From: Flavobacteriales bacterium ALC-1
GTDB lineage: Bacteria > Bacteroidota > Bacteroidia > Flavobacteriales > Flavobacteriaceae
Length of the DNA: 64,000 bases
Direction of reading: 5' to 3'
Assembly (NCBI GenBank): GCA_000171875.1
Contig: ABHI01000003.1
Span: 248,001-312,000, forward strand
The notes under the pieces are model-generated. The model had not been told where the DNA came from, did no database searches, and worked only from the letters and a program-made list of their open reading frames with translations. The translations under genes and the position numbers were made by a program. This document shows positions 32,891 through 41,845 of the stretch, piece by piece; positions within the stretch are counted from its first letter, which is position 1, and every line of letters begins with the position of its first letter.

Positions 32891-34468
32891 TTATTCTGTT
32901 GCTTTATCAACAACAATTCTATCTGCTCTATTAGCAACTTCCCAAGCTGTATGGAAAACTAAACGTGTTCTGTTTTCTAATAAATCGTATTCAATTTTAT
33001 CTGGTGTATCACTTGGTCTATGATAGTCATCATGAGTACCATTAAAATAGAATATTACTGGAATATTATTTTTTGCAAAGTTATAGTGATCAGATCTGTA
33101 ATAAAAACGATTAGGATCGTTTTCGTCATTGTATGTATAATCTAATTCTACGTTAGTATATTTTTTGTTCACTTCTTCAGAAATATTATGCAAATCTGTG
33201 CTTAGTTTATCACTTCCTATTAAATACACATAATTTCTATCTCCTTCTTTACGTTTTGGATCTATTCGTCCTATCATATCTATATTTAAATCTGCAACTG
33301 TATTTGCTAATGGGAAAATAGGATCATTATCAGTATAATGTCTAGAGCCTAAAAGTCCTTTTTCTTCTCCAGTAACGTGTAAAAATAGAAGTGAGCGTTT
33401 AGGCCCATGACCTGCTTTTTCAGCCATTTTAAATGCCTCAGCAATTTCTAAAATTGCAATTGTACCAGAACCATCATCATCAGCTCCATTATATACCTCT
33501 CCATTTTTAATACCCTCGTGATCTAAATGCGCAGAAATTACTACAATTTCATCAGGTTTTTCAGAACCTTTAATAAATGCTACAACATTTTCAGAAGTTA
33601 CAGATTCAGCTTTATTTTCAATAACTAAATTCATTTTAGAATCAAGTACTTTTGATGTGTTATCCTCTAAAATAGAAGCGTGTAGAGCTTTACCTAAGTC
33701 TTCATTAATCATTAACATGGTCATTCCTGGAGTATTACTTTTAAGAGATAAACGTCCTGAACTACCAGACTCTGCCTGTCTCTTAAAAAATGGCGCATAT
33801 CTTGGAAATAATCCACTGTCCATTAAAAGCATGCCTTTTGCACCATGATCTCTTGCAGCATCTCTTTTACTAGAAAGGGACTGACGTCCGCTAGACCATT
33901 TTGTCTCTTCACTAGTACCTGAAGTTACATAATTGCCATCTACATCTTTTGGTTCACCTGCTTTAACTAATATAAATTTCCCTTTAACATCAACATCTTT
34001 ATAATCCGAATAATTATCAGCATCTATGCCACAACCAACATATACAATATCATTAACTGAAAGCTCTAAACTTTCTGTATTGGCAAGTACAATGTGGTGC
34101 TCAAAACTTTCGAATGATTTTCCATTAACACTCAATTGAGCTTTGGCAGCTTGTTGCTTTTCTAAAGGTACTTCCTGGAAATAATCATCACCTCCTAAAG
34201 GTGTAGGAATTCCCATAGCTTTGTATTGGTTTTTTAAATATTCTACAGCCATTTTCTGACCTTTTTCACCAGTTTCTCTACCCTCAAATTCATCAGAAGC
34301 ATACTTGTAAAGCATTGTTTTTAATTCTTCTGAAGTAATTGTTGAAGCATACTCTGTAGGGTCAGCCATCTTGGCTTTCGATGTGTTTGAAGACGCATTA
34401 GTTTTTGAAGAAGTGCCGCAGCTAAAAACTAATCCAGAAACACAAAAAATTAATAGTATTTTTTTCAT
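32891..34468 (-). CDS. M28-family metallopeptidase lipoprotein with PA domain
   Basis: 525 aa. Lipobox LVFSCGTS. Zinc ligands lie in SAHLDHEG, NGADDDGSGT, HVTGEEKG, NIDMIGRIDP and YRSDHYNF, the full M28 set. A protease-associated (PA) domain is inserted at about 110-290 (VYVGCGID...KGKFILVKAG...RDAARDHGAKGMLLMD). It is an aminopeptidase-like enzyme anchored in the envelope. It lies downstream of a shorter paralogue (35623-34592) on the same strand, separated by 123 bp, so tandem duplication is likely. Confidence 0.93.
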   Translation of the reverse strand: MKKILLIFCVSGLVFSCGTSSKTNASSNTSKAKMADPTEYASTITSEELKTMLYKYASDEFEGRETGEKGQKMAVEYLKNQYKAMGIPTPLGGDDYFQEVPLEKQQAAKAQLSVNGKSFESFEHHIVLANTESLELSVNDIVYVGCGIDADNYSDYKDVDVKGKFILVKAGEPKDVDGNYVTSGTSEETKWSSGRQSLSSKRDAARDHGAKGMLLMDSGLFPRYAPFFKRQAESGSSGRLSLKSNTPGMTMLMINEDLGKALHASILEDNTSKVLDSKMNLVIENKAESVTSENVVAFIKGSEKPDEIVVISAHLDHEGIKNGEVYNGADDDGSGTIAILEIAEAFKMAEKAGHGPKRSLLFLHVTGEEKGLLGSRHYTDNDPIFPLANTVADLNIDMIGRIDPKRKEGDRNYVYLIGSDKLSTDLHNISEEVNKKYTNVELDYTYNDENDPNRFYYRSDHYNFAKNNIPVIFYFNGTHDDYHRPSDTPDKIEYDLLENRTRLVFHTAWEVANRADRIVVDKATE

Positions 34469-34591
34469 TTGAATAAATCGTTAAGATTGTTGGTTATAAG
34501 TATATTGTTGAATATAAATTATGTAAGGTCTAAAATTACAAAAATTGAAAGGCTTTATATAGTTGTTAAATTTCTTTAACAAACTTTAACA

Positions 34592-35623
34592 CTATATAAT
34601 TTCTGGGTTTAGTCGCTCGTTTGAGTTTGCAATATACCATGCTGTGGCAAATATAAGTTTTGCTCTTTTAGTTAATAGTGAGTAGTTAATTTTATCTGCT
34701 GTATCTGTTGGCTTGGTATAATCCTCATGTTCACCATTAAAGAAGAAAATTACAGGCACTCCTTTTACTGCAAAATTGTAGTGATCCGACCTGTAGTAAT
34801 AACGGTTAGAATCATTTTCATCATTGTATTTATAGTCTAAATTGAGATGTGTAAATGCACTATTAGCTTTCTGAGCAATAAAATGTAACTCAGTACTAAT
34901 TCTATCTGATCCGATGAGGTATATATAATTCTCATCGTCTTCGTGTCTTGGATCAACACGACCAATCATATCTATATTAAGGTTAGAAACCGTATTTTCT
35001 ATAGGGAAAATAGGATTGTTTGAATAATAACGCGATCCGTGAAGCCCAACCTCTTCAGCTGTCACATGTAGAAAAACAATACTACGTTTTGGTCTATAAC
35101 CGTCTTCTACAGCTATACTGAAAGCTTCTGCCATTTCTAAAACAGCAGCAGTGCCAGAGCCATTATCATCTGCTCCATTATAAATTTCTCCATCAATAAT
35201 ACCTTCGTGGTCAGAGTGCGCAGATATAAAAACATATTCGTCTGGGAATTCTGAGCCTTCTATGTAGGCAATAATATTTTGTGAATCATTAAGGTTATCT
35301 GGTAAGACATTTTTGGGTACTTTTTGATAATAATCAGGATGAGAATCTGGAGCTTTAATGTCTTGAGATTTGTAATAGTTTCTTATGTAGTCGCAGACTT
35401 GGTTGTGTCCCTCTTCACCTGTCATTCTACCATTGTACTTATCCGATGATACTTCTTCTAAATGAATTTTTAATTCATCAGGTTTAATAGTATTTAGATA
35501 TTTTCTAACAACGGCTTCGTCATCATAGGAGATGCTATTTTTAAGATTATCTATTTTTTCACTATGTCTTAATGTTGCGCAAGAACCAACAAGAATAAGT
35601 GCAGATGCAACTAATACTTTCAT
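34592..35623 (-). CDS. Short M28-family metallopeptidase lipoprotein
   Basis: 343 aa. Lipobox ILVGSCATLR. The same zinc segments occur as in the neighbouring paralogue: SAHSDHEG, NGADDNGSGT, HVTAEEVG, NIDMIGRVDP, YRSDHYNFAVKGVPVIFFFN. The PA domain is absent: the N-terminal helical part (DYIRNYYKSQDIKAPDSHPD) joins directly to SQNIIAYIEGSEFPDEYVF. All ligands are intact, so it should be active. The gene starts 180 bp downstream of a small membrane protein gene. Confidence 0.92.
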   Translation of the reverse strand: MKVLVASALILVGSCATLRHSEKIDNLKNSISYDDEAVVRKYLNTIKPDELKIHLEEVSSDKYNGRMTGEEGHNQVCDYIRNYYKSQDIKAPDSHPDYYQKVPKNVLPDNLNDSQNIIAYIEGSEFPDEYVFISAHSDHEGIIDGEIYNGADDNGSGTAAVLEMAEAFSIAVEDGYRPKRSIVFLHVTAEEVGLHGSRYYSNNPIFPIENTVSNLNIDMIGRVDPRHEDDENYIYLIGSDRISTELHFIAQKANSAFTHLNLDYKYNDENDSNRYYYRSDHYNFAVKGVPVIFFFNGEHEDYTKPTDTADKINYSLLTKRAKLIFATAWYIANSNERLNPEII

Positions 35624-35802
35624 GTATCGTATCTATTATTTTTAGGATTATACTTCTACCTCGATCAGTCATGACAAACTTGCTCGCTACTTATAATACC
35701 CTTAAACTATAAAATGTTGAGCGTGATGTTTTATGTAACTGATTGATTTTAGCAAAAATAAGATAAATCCCTGAAATTTTTTCTTACAATCTAAGCGAAA
35801 TT

Positions 35803-36138
35803 TTATAGCTCCTTTTTAGGGCTAACTTTTTCAACCTTTTCTTTAGGTTCATTTGAGGTTTCGTTGTTTTGTTGTTCAGTTTTTTGAATATCCAGGTCGT
35901 CAGAAGGATTAACAACTCCCTTATATATAGTTAGACTTAATGCCATAATGACAAGAAGAAAAATATATTGAATGGTTTTTGTTTTAGTGTTTTCTTTTTT
36001 AGATAGAAATAAAATAATTAAACCACTTGCAAAAGCAATAACAATTGGAGTTACTGCTAAGTGATATAAAGATGTGACCGCTAAAACTACAGCACATAAT
36101 GCAGATATAAAGCCTAGAATAATAAATAATTTCCTCAT
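35803..36138 (-). CDS. 111-aa membrane protein of unknown function
   Basis: Three hydrophobic segments (about 4-22, 25-46 and 57-72) precede a hydrophilic tail rich in Glu, Asn and Lys (DIQKTEQQNNETSNEPKEKV). No family recognised. The gene has its own start after 200 bp of non-coding DNA and no obvious partner. Confidence 0.6.
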   Translation of the reverse strand: MRKLFIILGFISALCAVVLAVTSLYHLAVTPIVIAFASGLIILFLSKKENTKTKTIQYIFLLVIMALSLTIYKGVVNPSDDLDIQKTEQQNNETSNEPKEKVEKVSPKKEL

Positions 36139-36273
36139 GATTTTTGATTTTTTGAATCTAACTTTTAATTCAACACATATTATGCCGAAAAATACAATGC
36201 TTTCTTAAATGTTACCAGCTTTTGTTTTCAAAATCAATTAATTTTAATTTAATGAAAAAACAAGCAAAAAATC

Positions 36274-36304
36274 TTTGGCTACAACAAAAAGGATTTTATA
36301 TTTG
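36274..36304 (+). promoter_or_regulatory. Consensus Bacteroidota promoter of tRNA-Ser
   Basis: TTTG (36274-36277), 19 bases, TATATTTG (36297-36304): an exact match to TTTG-N19-TANNTTTG in sequence and spacing. The mature tRNA starts 36 bases downstream. This is the best promoter in the window and a good reference for judging the others. Confidence 0.85.
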
Positions 36305-36339
36305 CATCCGCATTGAACAAATAGTTCATAAGGCACTCA

Positions 36340-36424
36340 GGAGAAATGGCAGAGTGGTCGAATGCGGCAGTCTTGAAAACTGTTGAGGGTCACACCTCCG
36401 GGGGTTCGAATCCCTCTTTCTCCG
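36340..36424 (+). tRNA. tRNA-Ser (anticodon TGA)
   Basis: Acceptor GGAGAAA/TTTCTCC, discriminator G, anticodon arm GCAGT-CTTGAAA-ACTGT with TGA, long variable arm GAGGGTCACACCTC and T loop TTCGAAT. The length of 85 with an extra arm fits class II tRNA-Ser. CCA is not encoded. Confidence 0.97.
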
Positions 36425-36425
36425 C

Positions 36426-36458
36426 AAAAAGGCTTTATCAATTGATAAAGCCTTTTTT
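36426..36458. terminator. Intrinsic terminator after tRNA-Ser
   Basis: GGCTTTATCAATTGATAAAGCC is, over 36431-36452, a perfect palindrome, with A5 before and T6 after it. It ends the tRNA transcript and, from the other side, the molybdenum hydroxylase operon, whose stop is at 36477. Confidence 0.9.
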
Positions 36459-36476
36459 ATTTCATTATAGTTTTAT

Positions 36477-38711
36477 CTATACATTCAAATCTGTCTTACG
36501 ATCTTCAAAAGATTTTATAAATGGCTGTTTAGTTAGGATTTGCCCGGTTGCAGCTTTTATAGCATTAGCTAAAGCACCGCCAGCTGGTGGTAAACCTGGT
36601 TCACCTAAACCAGTAGGTGATAATTCATTTTCTACAAAATGAGTCTCAACTATCGGAGTTTCATTCATTCTGATAAGACGATAGGTATTAAAATTTACAT
36701 CTTGAGGTTTTCCATTATCAAATGAAAAGTCTCCATACATGGCATGACCAATACCATCTAAGACACCACCTTCAACTTGGTTTTTTGCACCAGTAGGATT
36801 TACTACAATACCACAATCTACAGCTACTGTAACTTTTTCAATTATAGGTTTACCATTTTTTAATGTTATATCAACAACTTCAGCTACATGTGTATTATGA
36901 CTGTAATAAGCAGCAAAACCTTGATGTACTCCATTATTGTTTTTTCTCCAATTCCCTTTTTCTGCGGCAAGTTTAATAGTATCTGTCATTCGTTTTGCAG
37001 AATATTGAATATTTGAATCTTCACCATCTTTCACATTTTTTAGTAAATCTAAGCGCAATTCTACAGGGTCTATACTTAATTCATCTGCAAGTTCATCAAA
37101 GAAACTTTGTTCAGCAAAGGCTAGAAAATTTGTATATGGAGCTCTCCAAGCCCCTGTTGTTATATTACTTTGATAACTAGCTGTGTCAACTTGATAGTTC
37201 TCTATGGCCCCAGCTGGGAAAAAGTGCGGAATTAAACCATACATATTGCTATTGATAGCTGCTTCTTTAAGATGATAACCAGAGATTTTACCATTTTTTA
37301 TAGCTGCTGCTATTTTGTACTTAATAGCAGGGCGATAAATACCTGTTGTCATATCATCTTCTCTAGTAGAGATTAACTTAATGGGTTTCTTAATTTTATC
37401 AGAAATTTCAGCTGCTTCATAAGCGAAATCTCCATAAAGACGTCTTCCAAAACCTCCACCCATTCTTGTCATATCTACATGTACATCTTCAAGATTTCTA
37501 TTTAATAATGAAGCTACAACTTTTGCTGCTGCTTCTGGAGTTTGTATAGGACCTACTAAATGTACTTTTTCATTAGTAACATCAGCGAAAAAATTCATAG
37601 GTTCCATACAGTTATGAGGTAAGAAAGGAGATTCGTAAACGCGTTCAATAACTTTATCGGCATTAGTAAAAGCTTTTTTGATGTCACCATCTGACCTCCT
37701 AGTATTAAATTCTTTTCCGTTTAATAAATCATTCATTTTTTTGTCATGTAACTCGGTGCTCTCAGTCATGGATTTATCTTTCCATATCGCTTTTATAGTA
37801 TTTTTTCCTTTTATAACGTCCCAAGTCGTTTTTCCAATTACAACCACTTTATCTGTTTCACTTAAACGTACACTCCAATGTGCAGATCGATCAAAACTTT
37901 CTTGATTTAAATAGTTTCTCGCCTTTTCTCCAATAGTAATCACATCAATAACACCTGGTAAAGATTTAGCTTCGGAAGCATCAAAGGACTCTAAAATTTG
38001 TCCAAAAGCAGGAGGTCTCAGTACTGAGGCATATAACATTCCATCAACCTTATAATCTAATCCAAAAAGAGGTTTGCCTGTTATAATTTTATCGATATCT
38101 ACATTGATAGCATCTTTACCAATTATTCTATAATCTTTTGGGGATTTTAATATGACATCTTCTGGTATTTCTAGGGCTGCTGCTTCATTAACTATATCAC
38201 CATAACCTAATTCATCTCCATTAGAGTTTTTTATTATACCATTAGAAGCCGAACAAGTAGATGCATCGACGCCCCATTTAGCCGCGGCCGCATTAACTAA
38301 CATTTGTTTTGCAGTTGCTCCTGTTTGTCTTAAAGCATCCCATCCAAACCTTATAGATTGACTACCACCTGCTACTTGTCGTTGAAAATTTTTGGTATCT
38401 AAAGCACCTTGTTCAACACTGACATGTTCCCAAGGTACGTCTAGTTCTTCAGCAATAATCATAGGCATAGACGTTTTTACTCCTTGACCAATTTCTGGGT
38501 TAGGAGAGAAAATTGTCACATAACCATTATCTGCTATTTTTATAAAGGCATTAAAATCATTAAAATTTAATTTTGATATATCTACAGGAGGAATAACTTC
38601 TTCTTTACAAGCTGTAAAAAAGTTAAATCCTATTAAAAGTCCACCACTGGCTAATGCAGATGTTCTGATGAAATTACGTCTGCTAAAAGTTATTTTGTTT
38701 TGATTTTTCAT
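36477..38711 (-). CDS. Molybdenum hydroxylase large subunit (xanthine dehydrogenase/IorB type), Tat-exported
   Basis: 744 aa. The N-terminus has a twin-arginine motif SRRNFIRTSA followed by a hydrophobic stretch and FFTACKEE, a possible Tat lipobox. Molybdopterin contacts include MGGGFGRRLYGDF and GAWRAPYTN; the catalytic glutamate is in GLGEPGLPPAGGAL. The type matches the isoquinoline 1-oxidoreductase beta subunit (periplasmic aldehyde or N-heterocycle oxidation). It pairs with the 2Fe-2S subunit directly upstream (11 bp). The electron acceptor is not in the window. Confidence 0.93.
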   Translation of the reverse strand: MKNQNKITFSRRNFIRTSALASGGLLIGFNFFTACKEEVIPPVDISKLNFNDFNAFIKIADNGYVTIFSPNPEIGQGVKTSMPMIIAEELDVPWEHVSVEQGALDTKNFQRQVAGGSQSIRFGWDALRQTGATAKQMLVNAAAAKWGVDASTCSASNGIIKNSNGDELGYGDIVNEAAALEIPEDVILKSPKDYRIIGKDAINVDIDKIITGKPLFGLDYKVDGMLYASVLRPPAFGQILESFDASEAKSLPGVIDVITIGEKARNYLNQESFDRSAHWSVRLSETDKVVVIGKTTWDVIKGKNTIKAIWKDKSMTESTELHDKKMNDLLNGKEFNTRRSDGDIKKAFTNADKVIERVYESPFLPHNCMEPMNFFADVTNEKVHLVGPIQTPEAAAKVVASLLNRNLEDVHVDMTRMGGGFGRRLYGDFAYEAAEISDKIKKPIKLISTREDDMTTGIYRPAIKYKIAAAIKNGKISGYHLKEAAINSNMYGLIPHFFPAGAIENYQVDTASYQSNITTGAWRAPYTNFLAFAEQSFFDELADELSIDPVELRLDLLKNVKDGEDSNIQYSAKRMTDTIKLAAEKGNWRKNNNGVHQGFAAYYSHNTHVAEVVDITLKNGKPIIEKVTVAVDCGIVVNPTGAKNQVEGGVLDGIGHAMYGDFSFDNGKPQDVNFNTYRLIRMNETPIVETHFVENELSPTGLGEPGLPPAGGALANAIKAATGQILTKQPFIKSFEDRKTDLNV

Positions 38712-38722
38712 AATAATTCAGG

Positions 38723-39184
38723 TTAGGACAGTTTTTTAGCTGCTAAAGCCACAGCTTTTTCTATTCGATTATAACTTGCACAACGACAAAGATTACCATT
38801 CATGGCATTTCTTATAGTTTCATTATCAGGATTTGGATTTTGTTTTAAAAAAGAAGTAGCTGTCATTATCTGACCAGCTTGGCAATACCCACATTGAGGG
38901 ACATCGAGTTCTTTCCAAGCTTCTTGTACAGGATTCAAATTTTCATTAGCCAAGCCTTCAATCGTTGTGATTTCAGAATCTTCTAATCGAGAGGCAGGTA
39001 TTGAACAACTTCGCATAGCAACACCATCTACATGTACAGTGCAAGCACCACATTGTCCGATGCCACAACCAAATTTTGTTCCTACTAAATTGAGTTCGTC
39101 TCTGAGTACCCATAATAATGGAGTATCATCGTCTGCGGTAACAGTACTTTTTTTTCCGTTGACCTTTAAATTGAAATTTGCCAT
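38723..39184 (-). CDS. (2Fe-2S)-binding small subunit of the molybdenum hydroxylase
   Basis: 153 aa. The plant-type ferredoxin cluster CGIGQCGACTVHVDG (40-54) with a further cysteine, and the helical second cluster CGYCQAGQ ... GNLCRC, the standard pair of 2Fe-2S sites. It has no signal peptide, so it must be co-exported with the Tat-carrying large subunit. First gene of the pair, IorA-like. Confidence 0.94.
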   Translation of the reverse strand: MANFNLKVNGKKSTVTADDDTPLLWVLRDELNLVGTKFGCGIGQCGACTVHVDGVAMRSCSIPASRLEDSEITTIEGLANENLNPVQEAWKELDVPQCGYCQAGQIMTATSFLKQNPNPDNETIRNAMNGNLCRCASYNRIEKAVALAAKKLS

Positions 39185-39273
39185 AGACCTAGAATATATT
39201 CAGCTAAAGTTATAAAATAATTGAATGAAATGTACTGATTATGAAATTTTTAAGAATAAATTTATAAACAGAA

Positions 39274-39855
39274 TTATAGAGATTTTAGATAATTTAAATA
39301 ATCCTCTTCAGTGTCAATATCTATTAGATTAGTAGTTTTTAATAGTATTGTGTTCGTTTTATTAGAATTTAGAAAGCTCTTAGCACCTTTATCACCTTGT
39401 AATTCTAATAATTGGTTAAAATATAGTTTTGGAATAATAGCAGGTACACCTGGAGATTCATTGTAATTTGAAGCCGTTATTTTTGTTGAATCATTTTTAA
39501 AAGTTGTTATCATATCATTTAAATACGGAGTATTAATGAAAGGTTGATCTCCTAATAAGATCAAAACAGCATCATAACTTTTGTTGGTTATATGTTTAAT
39601 TCCAGCTTTAATACTAAAACTTAAACCTGATTTGTATTTAGAGTTAGAAATAGTTTTAATTTTATATTTAGAAATAGATTTTTCTACAGTTTTGGCATTT
39701 GCTCCCAATACACAATAGATTTTATCTGCTTTGGTTTGTAATGCAGTTTCTATAGTAGTTCCTAATAGTGTAGTATTGCCAACAGGTAATATTTGTTTTG
39801 GAGTTCCCATACGAGTTGAACTACCAGCTGCAAGTATTAGGACCGCAATTTTCAT
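39274..39855 (-). CDS. MobA-like NTP transferase (molybdenum cofactor cytidylyltransferase, MocA type)
   Basis: 193 aa. N-terminal LAAGSSTRMGTPKQILPVG (8-26) is the nucleotidyltransferase loop; LLGDQPFI is the metal-binding aspartate site. Such proteins load CMP onto molybdopterin for xanthine-dehydrogenase-type enzymes. It lies 90 bp upstream of the 2Fe-2S subunit on the same strand, which supports that role. No XdhC gene is seen beside it. Confidence 0.88.
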   Translation of the reverse strand: MKIAVLILAAGSSTRMGTPKQILPVGNTTLLGTTIETALQTKADKIYCVLGANAKTVEKSISKYKIKTISNSKYKSGLSFSIKAGIKHITNKSYDAVLILLGDQPFINTPYLNDMITTFKNDSTKITASNYNESPGVPAIIPKLYFNQLLELQGDKGAKSFLNSNKTNTILLKTTNLIDIDTEEDYLNYLKSL

Positions 39856-39948
39856 CTATTAGTTTTGTTTATGCTAAAGTTATTTAAAATAATTCGTCTT
39901 TAATTATATTGAAGTCATATTCCGTATTTTTACAAAAAATAATAATAG

Positions 39949-40578
39949 ATGTCAATAATTGAAAAACTGCAATGGCGCTACGCAACTAAAAAATTTGATA
40001 CCACCAAACGACTACCTGAGACTAAGTTGTTAACCTTAAAGGAAGCTTTTAATTTAACAGCTTTATCTTATGGTTTACAGACATTGAAGTTGGTGATTAT
40101 TGAAGATAAAACAATTAGAGAAAATTTAGTAAAAGTGGCTTATGGTCAACGCCAAGTAGTGGATGCTTCTCATTTATTGGTGCTTTGTATCCAAAATAAT
40201 ATAGATGAGATGGATGTTAATAAGCATTTTGAAACTATTAAAGCTATTAGAGATACACCAGATGCTATTTTAGAACCTTTTAAAGCACAAATGAAATCTA
40301 CAATTGAAAATATGCCTGTAGATAAGAAATCAATTTGGGCATCTAAACAAGCATATATTGCTTTAGGTAATTTAATGACAGTTTGTGCTGTAGAAGAGAT
40401 AGATAGTTGCCCAATGGAAGGATTTATGCCAAATGAACTCGATAAGGTTTTAGATTTAGAGAAGCATGGTTTAAGTTCTGTTTTGATGTTGCCAGTTGGC
40501 TACAGAGCAGAAGATGATATGTTTGCTGATTTTAAAAAAGTAAGAAAACAGTTGTCGGAAACCATCATAGAATTATAA
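39949..40578 (+). CDS. NAD(P)H-dependent nitroreductase family protein
   Basis: 209 aa. N-terminal LQWRYATKKFDTTKRLP is the FMN-binding start of NfsB/DHPR-like enzymes, with LTALSYGLQTLKLVIIED, KSIWASKQAYIALGNLM and a C-terminal LPVGYRAEDD. It is a flavin enzyme that reduces nitro compounds or quinones. Divergent from the MobA-like gene. Confidence 0.92.
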   Translation: MSIIEKLQWRYATKKFDTTKRLPETKLLTLKEAFNLTALSYGLQTLKLVIIEDKTIRENLVKVAYGQRQVVDASHLLVLCIQNNIDEMDVNKHFETIKAIRDTPDAILEPFKAQMKSTIENMPVDKKSIWASKQAYIALGNLMTVCAVEEIDSCPMEGFMPNELDKVLDLEKHGLSSVLMLPVGYRAEDDMFADFKKVRKQLSETIIEL

Positions 40579-40607
40579 GTGTTTTTTATTTGAAGTATTC
40601 GGAAAGC

Positions 40608-40615
40608 TATATTTG
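40608..40615 (+). promoter_or_regulatory. Candidate -7 box of the DegT aminotransferase gene
   Basis: TATATTTG is an exact TANNTTTG, 36 bases before the ATG at 40652. The nearest upstream TTTG (40589-40592) leaves only 15 bases of spacer, so the -33 part is not convincing. Confidence 0.4.
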
Positions 40616-40651
40616 TTAATGTAGTATTAACTTTTAATTTAATTAGTATAT

Positions 40652-41845
40652 ATGCCAGGATTTGAATTGTTCGGTGATTTAGAACGAAAAGAAGTCAATG
40701 ATGTTTTGGGCAATGGGGTTTTAATGCGCTATGGTTTTGATGGTATGCGCAATGGGCATTGGAAAGCTAAAGAACTCGAAAAAGAACTTGAAAACCAACT
40801 TCAGGTTAAGCACGCACAATTAGTTTCTAGTGGTACTGCAGCAGTTTCTGTTGCATTGGCTTCAGCTGGAATAGGTTCTGGAGATGAAGTAATAATGCCA
40901 ACGTTTACGTTTGTGGCGAGTTTTGAAGCTATAATGATATTAGGCGCTATTCCTGTTTTGGTTGATATTGATGATACATTGACCTTAGATCCCGAAAAAG
41001 TTAAGGAAGCTATTACAGAAAAAACAAAGGCTATTATGCCAGTGCATATGTGTGGTAGTATGGCAGATTTAGATGCTTTGAAAGATATTTGTAGCGCAAA
41101 CAATCTAATATTAATTGAAGATTCATCACAAGCAACAGGTGCAACTTATAAAGGAAAGCCACTAGGTAGCATAGGTGATTTAGGGTGCTTATCATTAGAT
41201 TTTGTAAAGATTATTACAGCAGGAGAGGGAGGAGCTGTATTGACTAATAATGAGAAATTTTATAGACATGCAGACCATTATAGCGATCATGGACATGACC
41301 ATGTAGGTAATGATCGTGGTGCTGAATCTCATCCGTTTTTAGGTTATAATTTTAGAATATCAGAATTGCATGCAGCAGTTGGTTTAGCACAATTAAGACG
41401 TTTGGAAGAATTTGTTGCTATTCAAAAGAAAAATTATTCAATAATAAGAGACGCGCTTTCTCAAATTCCTGAAGTCACCTTTAGAAGGGTTCCAGAAGGG
41501 GGTATTGAAAGTTATTCGTTTTTAAGTTTCTTTTTGCCAGATATAGATACAACCAGAAAAGTAATTAATGCTTTTAAAACTAATGGAGTTGATGTATGCT
41601 GGCATTATTATGATAATAGTTGGCATTATATTAGAGAATGGGGTCATCTTAAAAATATAAAATCGCTATATCCAATTTCTCAAGAAGTTAAAGAAGGTCT
41701 AGACTATCTACAAACGAAAACCTTTGAACAGTCTGACCATTTCATTGGACGAAATATTTCTTGTTTAATTAAGATGTCTTGGACAGAAGATGAGGTGATA
41801 CAGCGCGCAGAGAAGATGTCTGCAATTATTAAAGAGAATACTTAA
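40652..41845 (+). CDS. DegT/DnrJ/EryC1/StrS family aminotransferase
   Basis: 397 aa. PLP lysine in SLDFVKIITAGEGGAV (about 184-199), SSGTAAVSVAL for the phosphate, EDSSQATGATYKG for the ring, and FLGYNFRISELHAAVGLAQL typical of sugar aminotransferases. It would transfer an amino group to a keto-sugar or a related ketone. The histidine-rich stretch HADHYSDHGHDHVG is notable. No other sugar-nucleotide genes flank it. It converges with ribB: the two stops overlap in TTAA. Confidence 0.92.
   Translation: MPGFELFGDLERKEVNDVLGNGVLMRYGFDGMRNGHWKAKELEKELENQLQVKHAQLVSSGTAAVSVALASAGIGSGDEVIMPTFTFVASFEAIMILGAIPVLVDIDDTLTLDPEKVKEAITEKTKAIMPVHMCGSMADLDALKDICSANNLILIEDSSQATGATYKGKPLGSIGDLGCLSLDFVKIITAGEGGAVLTNNEKFYRHADHYSDHGHDHVGNDRGAESHPFLGYNFRISELHAAVGLAQLRRLEEFVAIQKKNYSIIRDALSQIPEVTFRRVPEGGIESYSFLSFFLPDIDTTRKVINAFKTNGVDVCWHYYDNSWHYIREWGHLKNIKSLYPISQEVKEGLDYLQTKTFEQSDHFIGRNISCLIKMSWTEDEVIQRAEKMSAIIKENT

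Noticed and set aside
34469..34591. The two M28 genes as one broken gene
   Set aside because: Each has its own lipoprotein signal and a full set of zinc ligands.
36253..36387. A frame starting with ATGAAAAAACAAGC upstream of and across tRNA-Ser
   Set aside because: It covers the exact promoter and much of the tRNA gene, so it cannot be a real coding region.
40652..41845. A sugar-nucleotide or polysaccharide cluster around the DegT aminotransferase
   Set aside because: Its neighbours are a nitroreductase and ribB; no glycosyltransferase or sugar-nucleotide gene is nearby.
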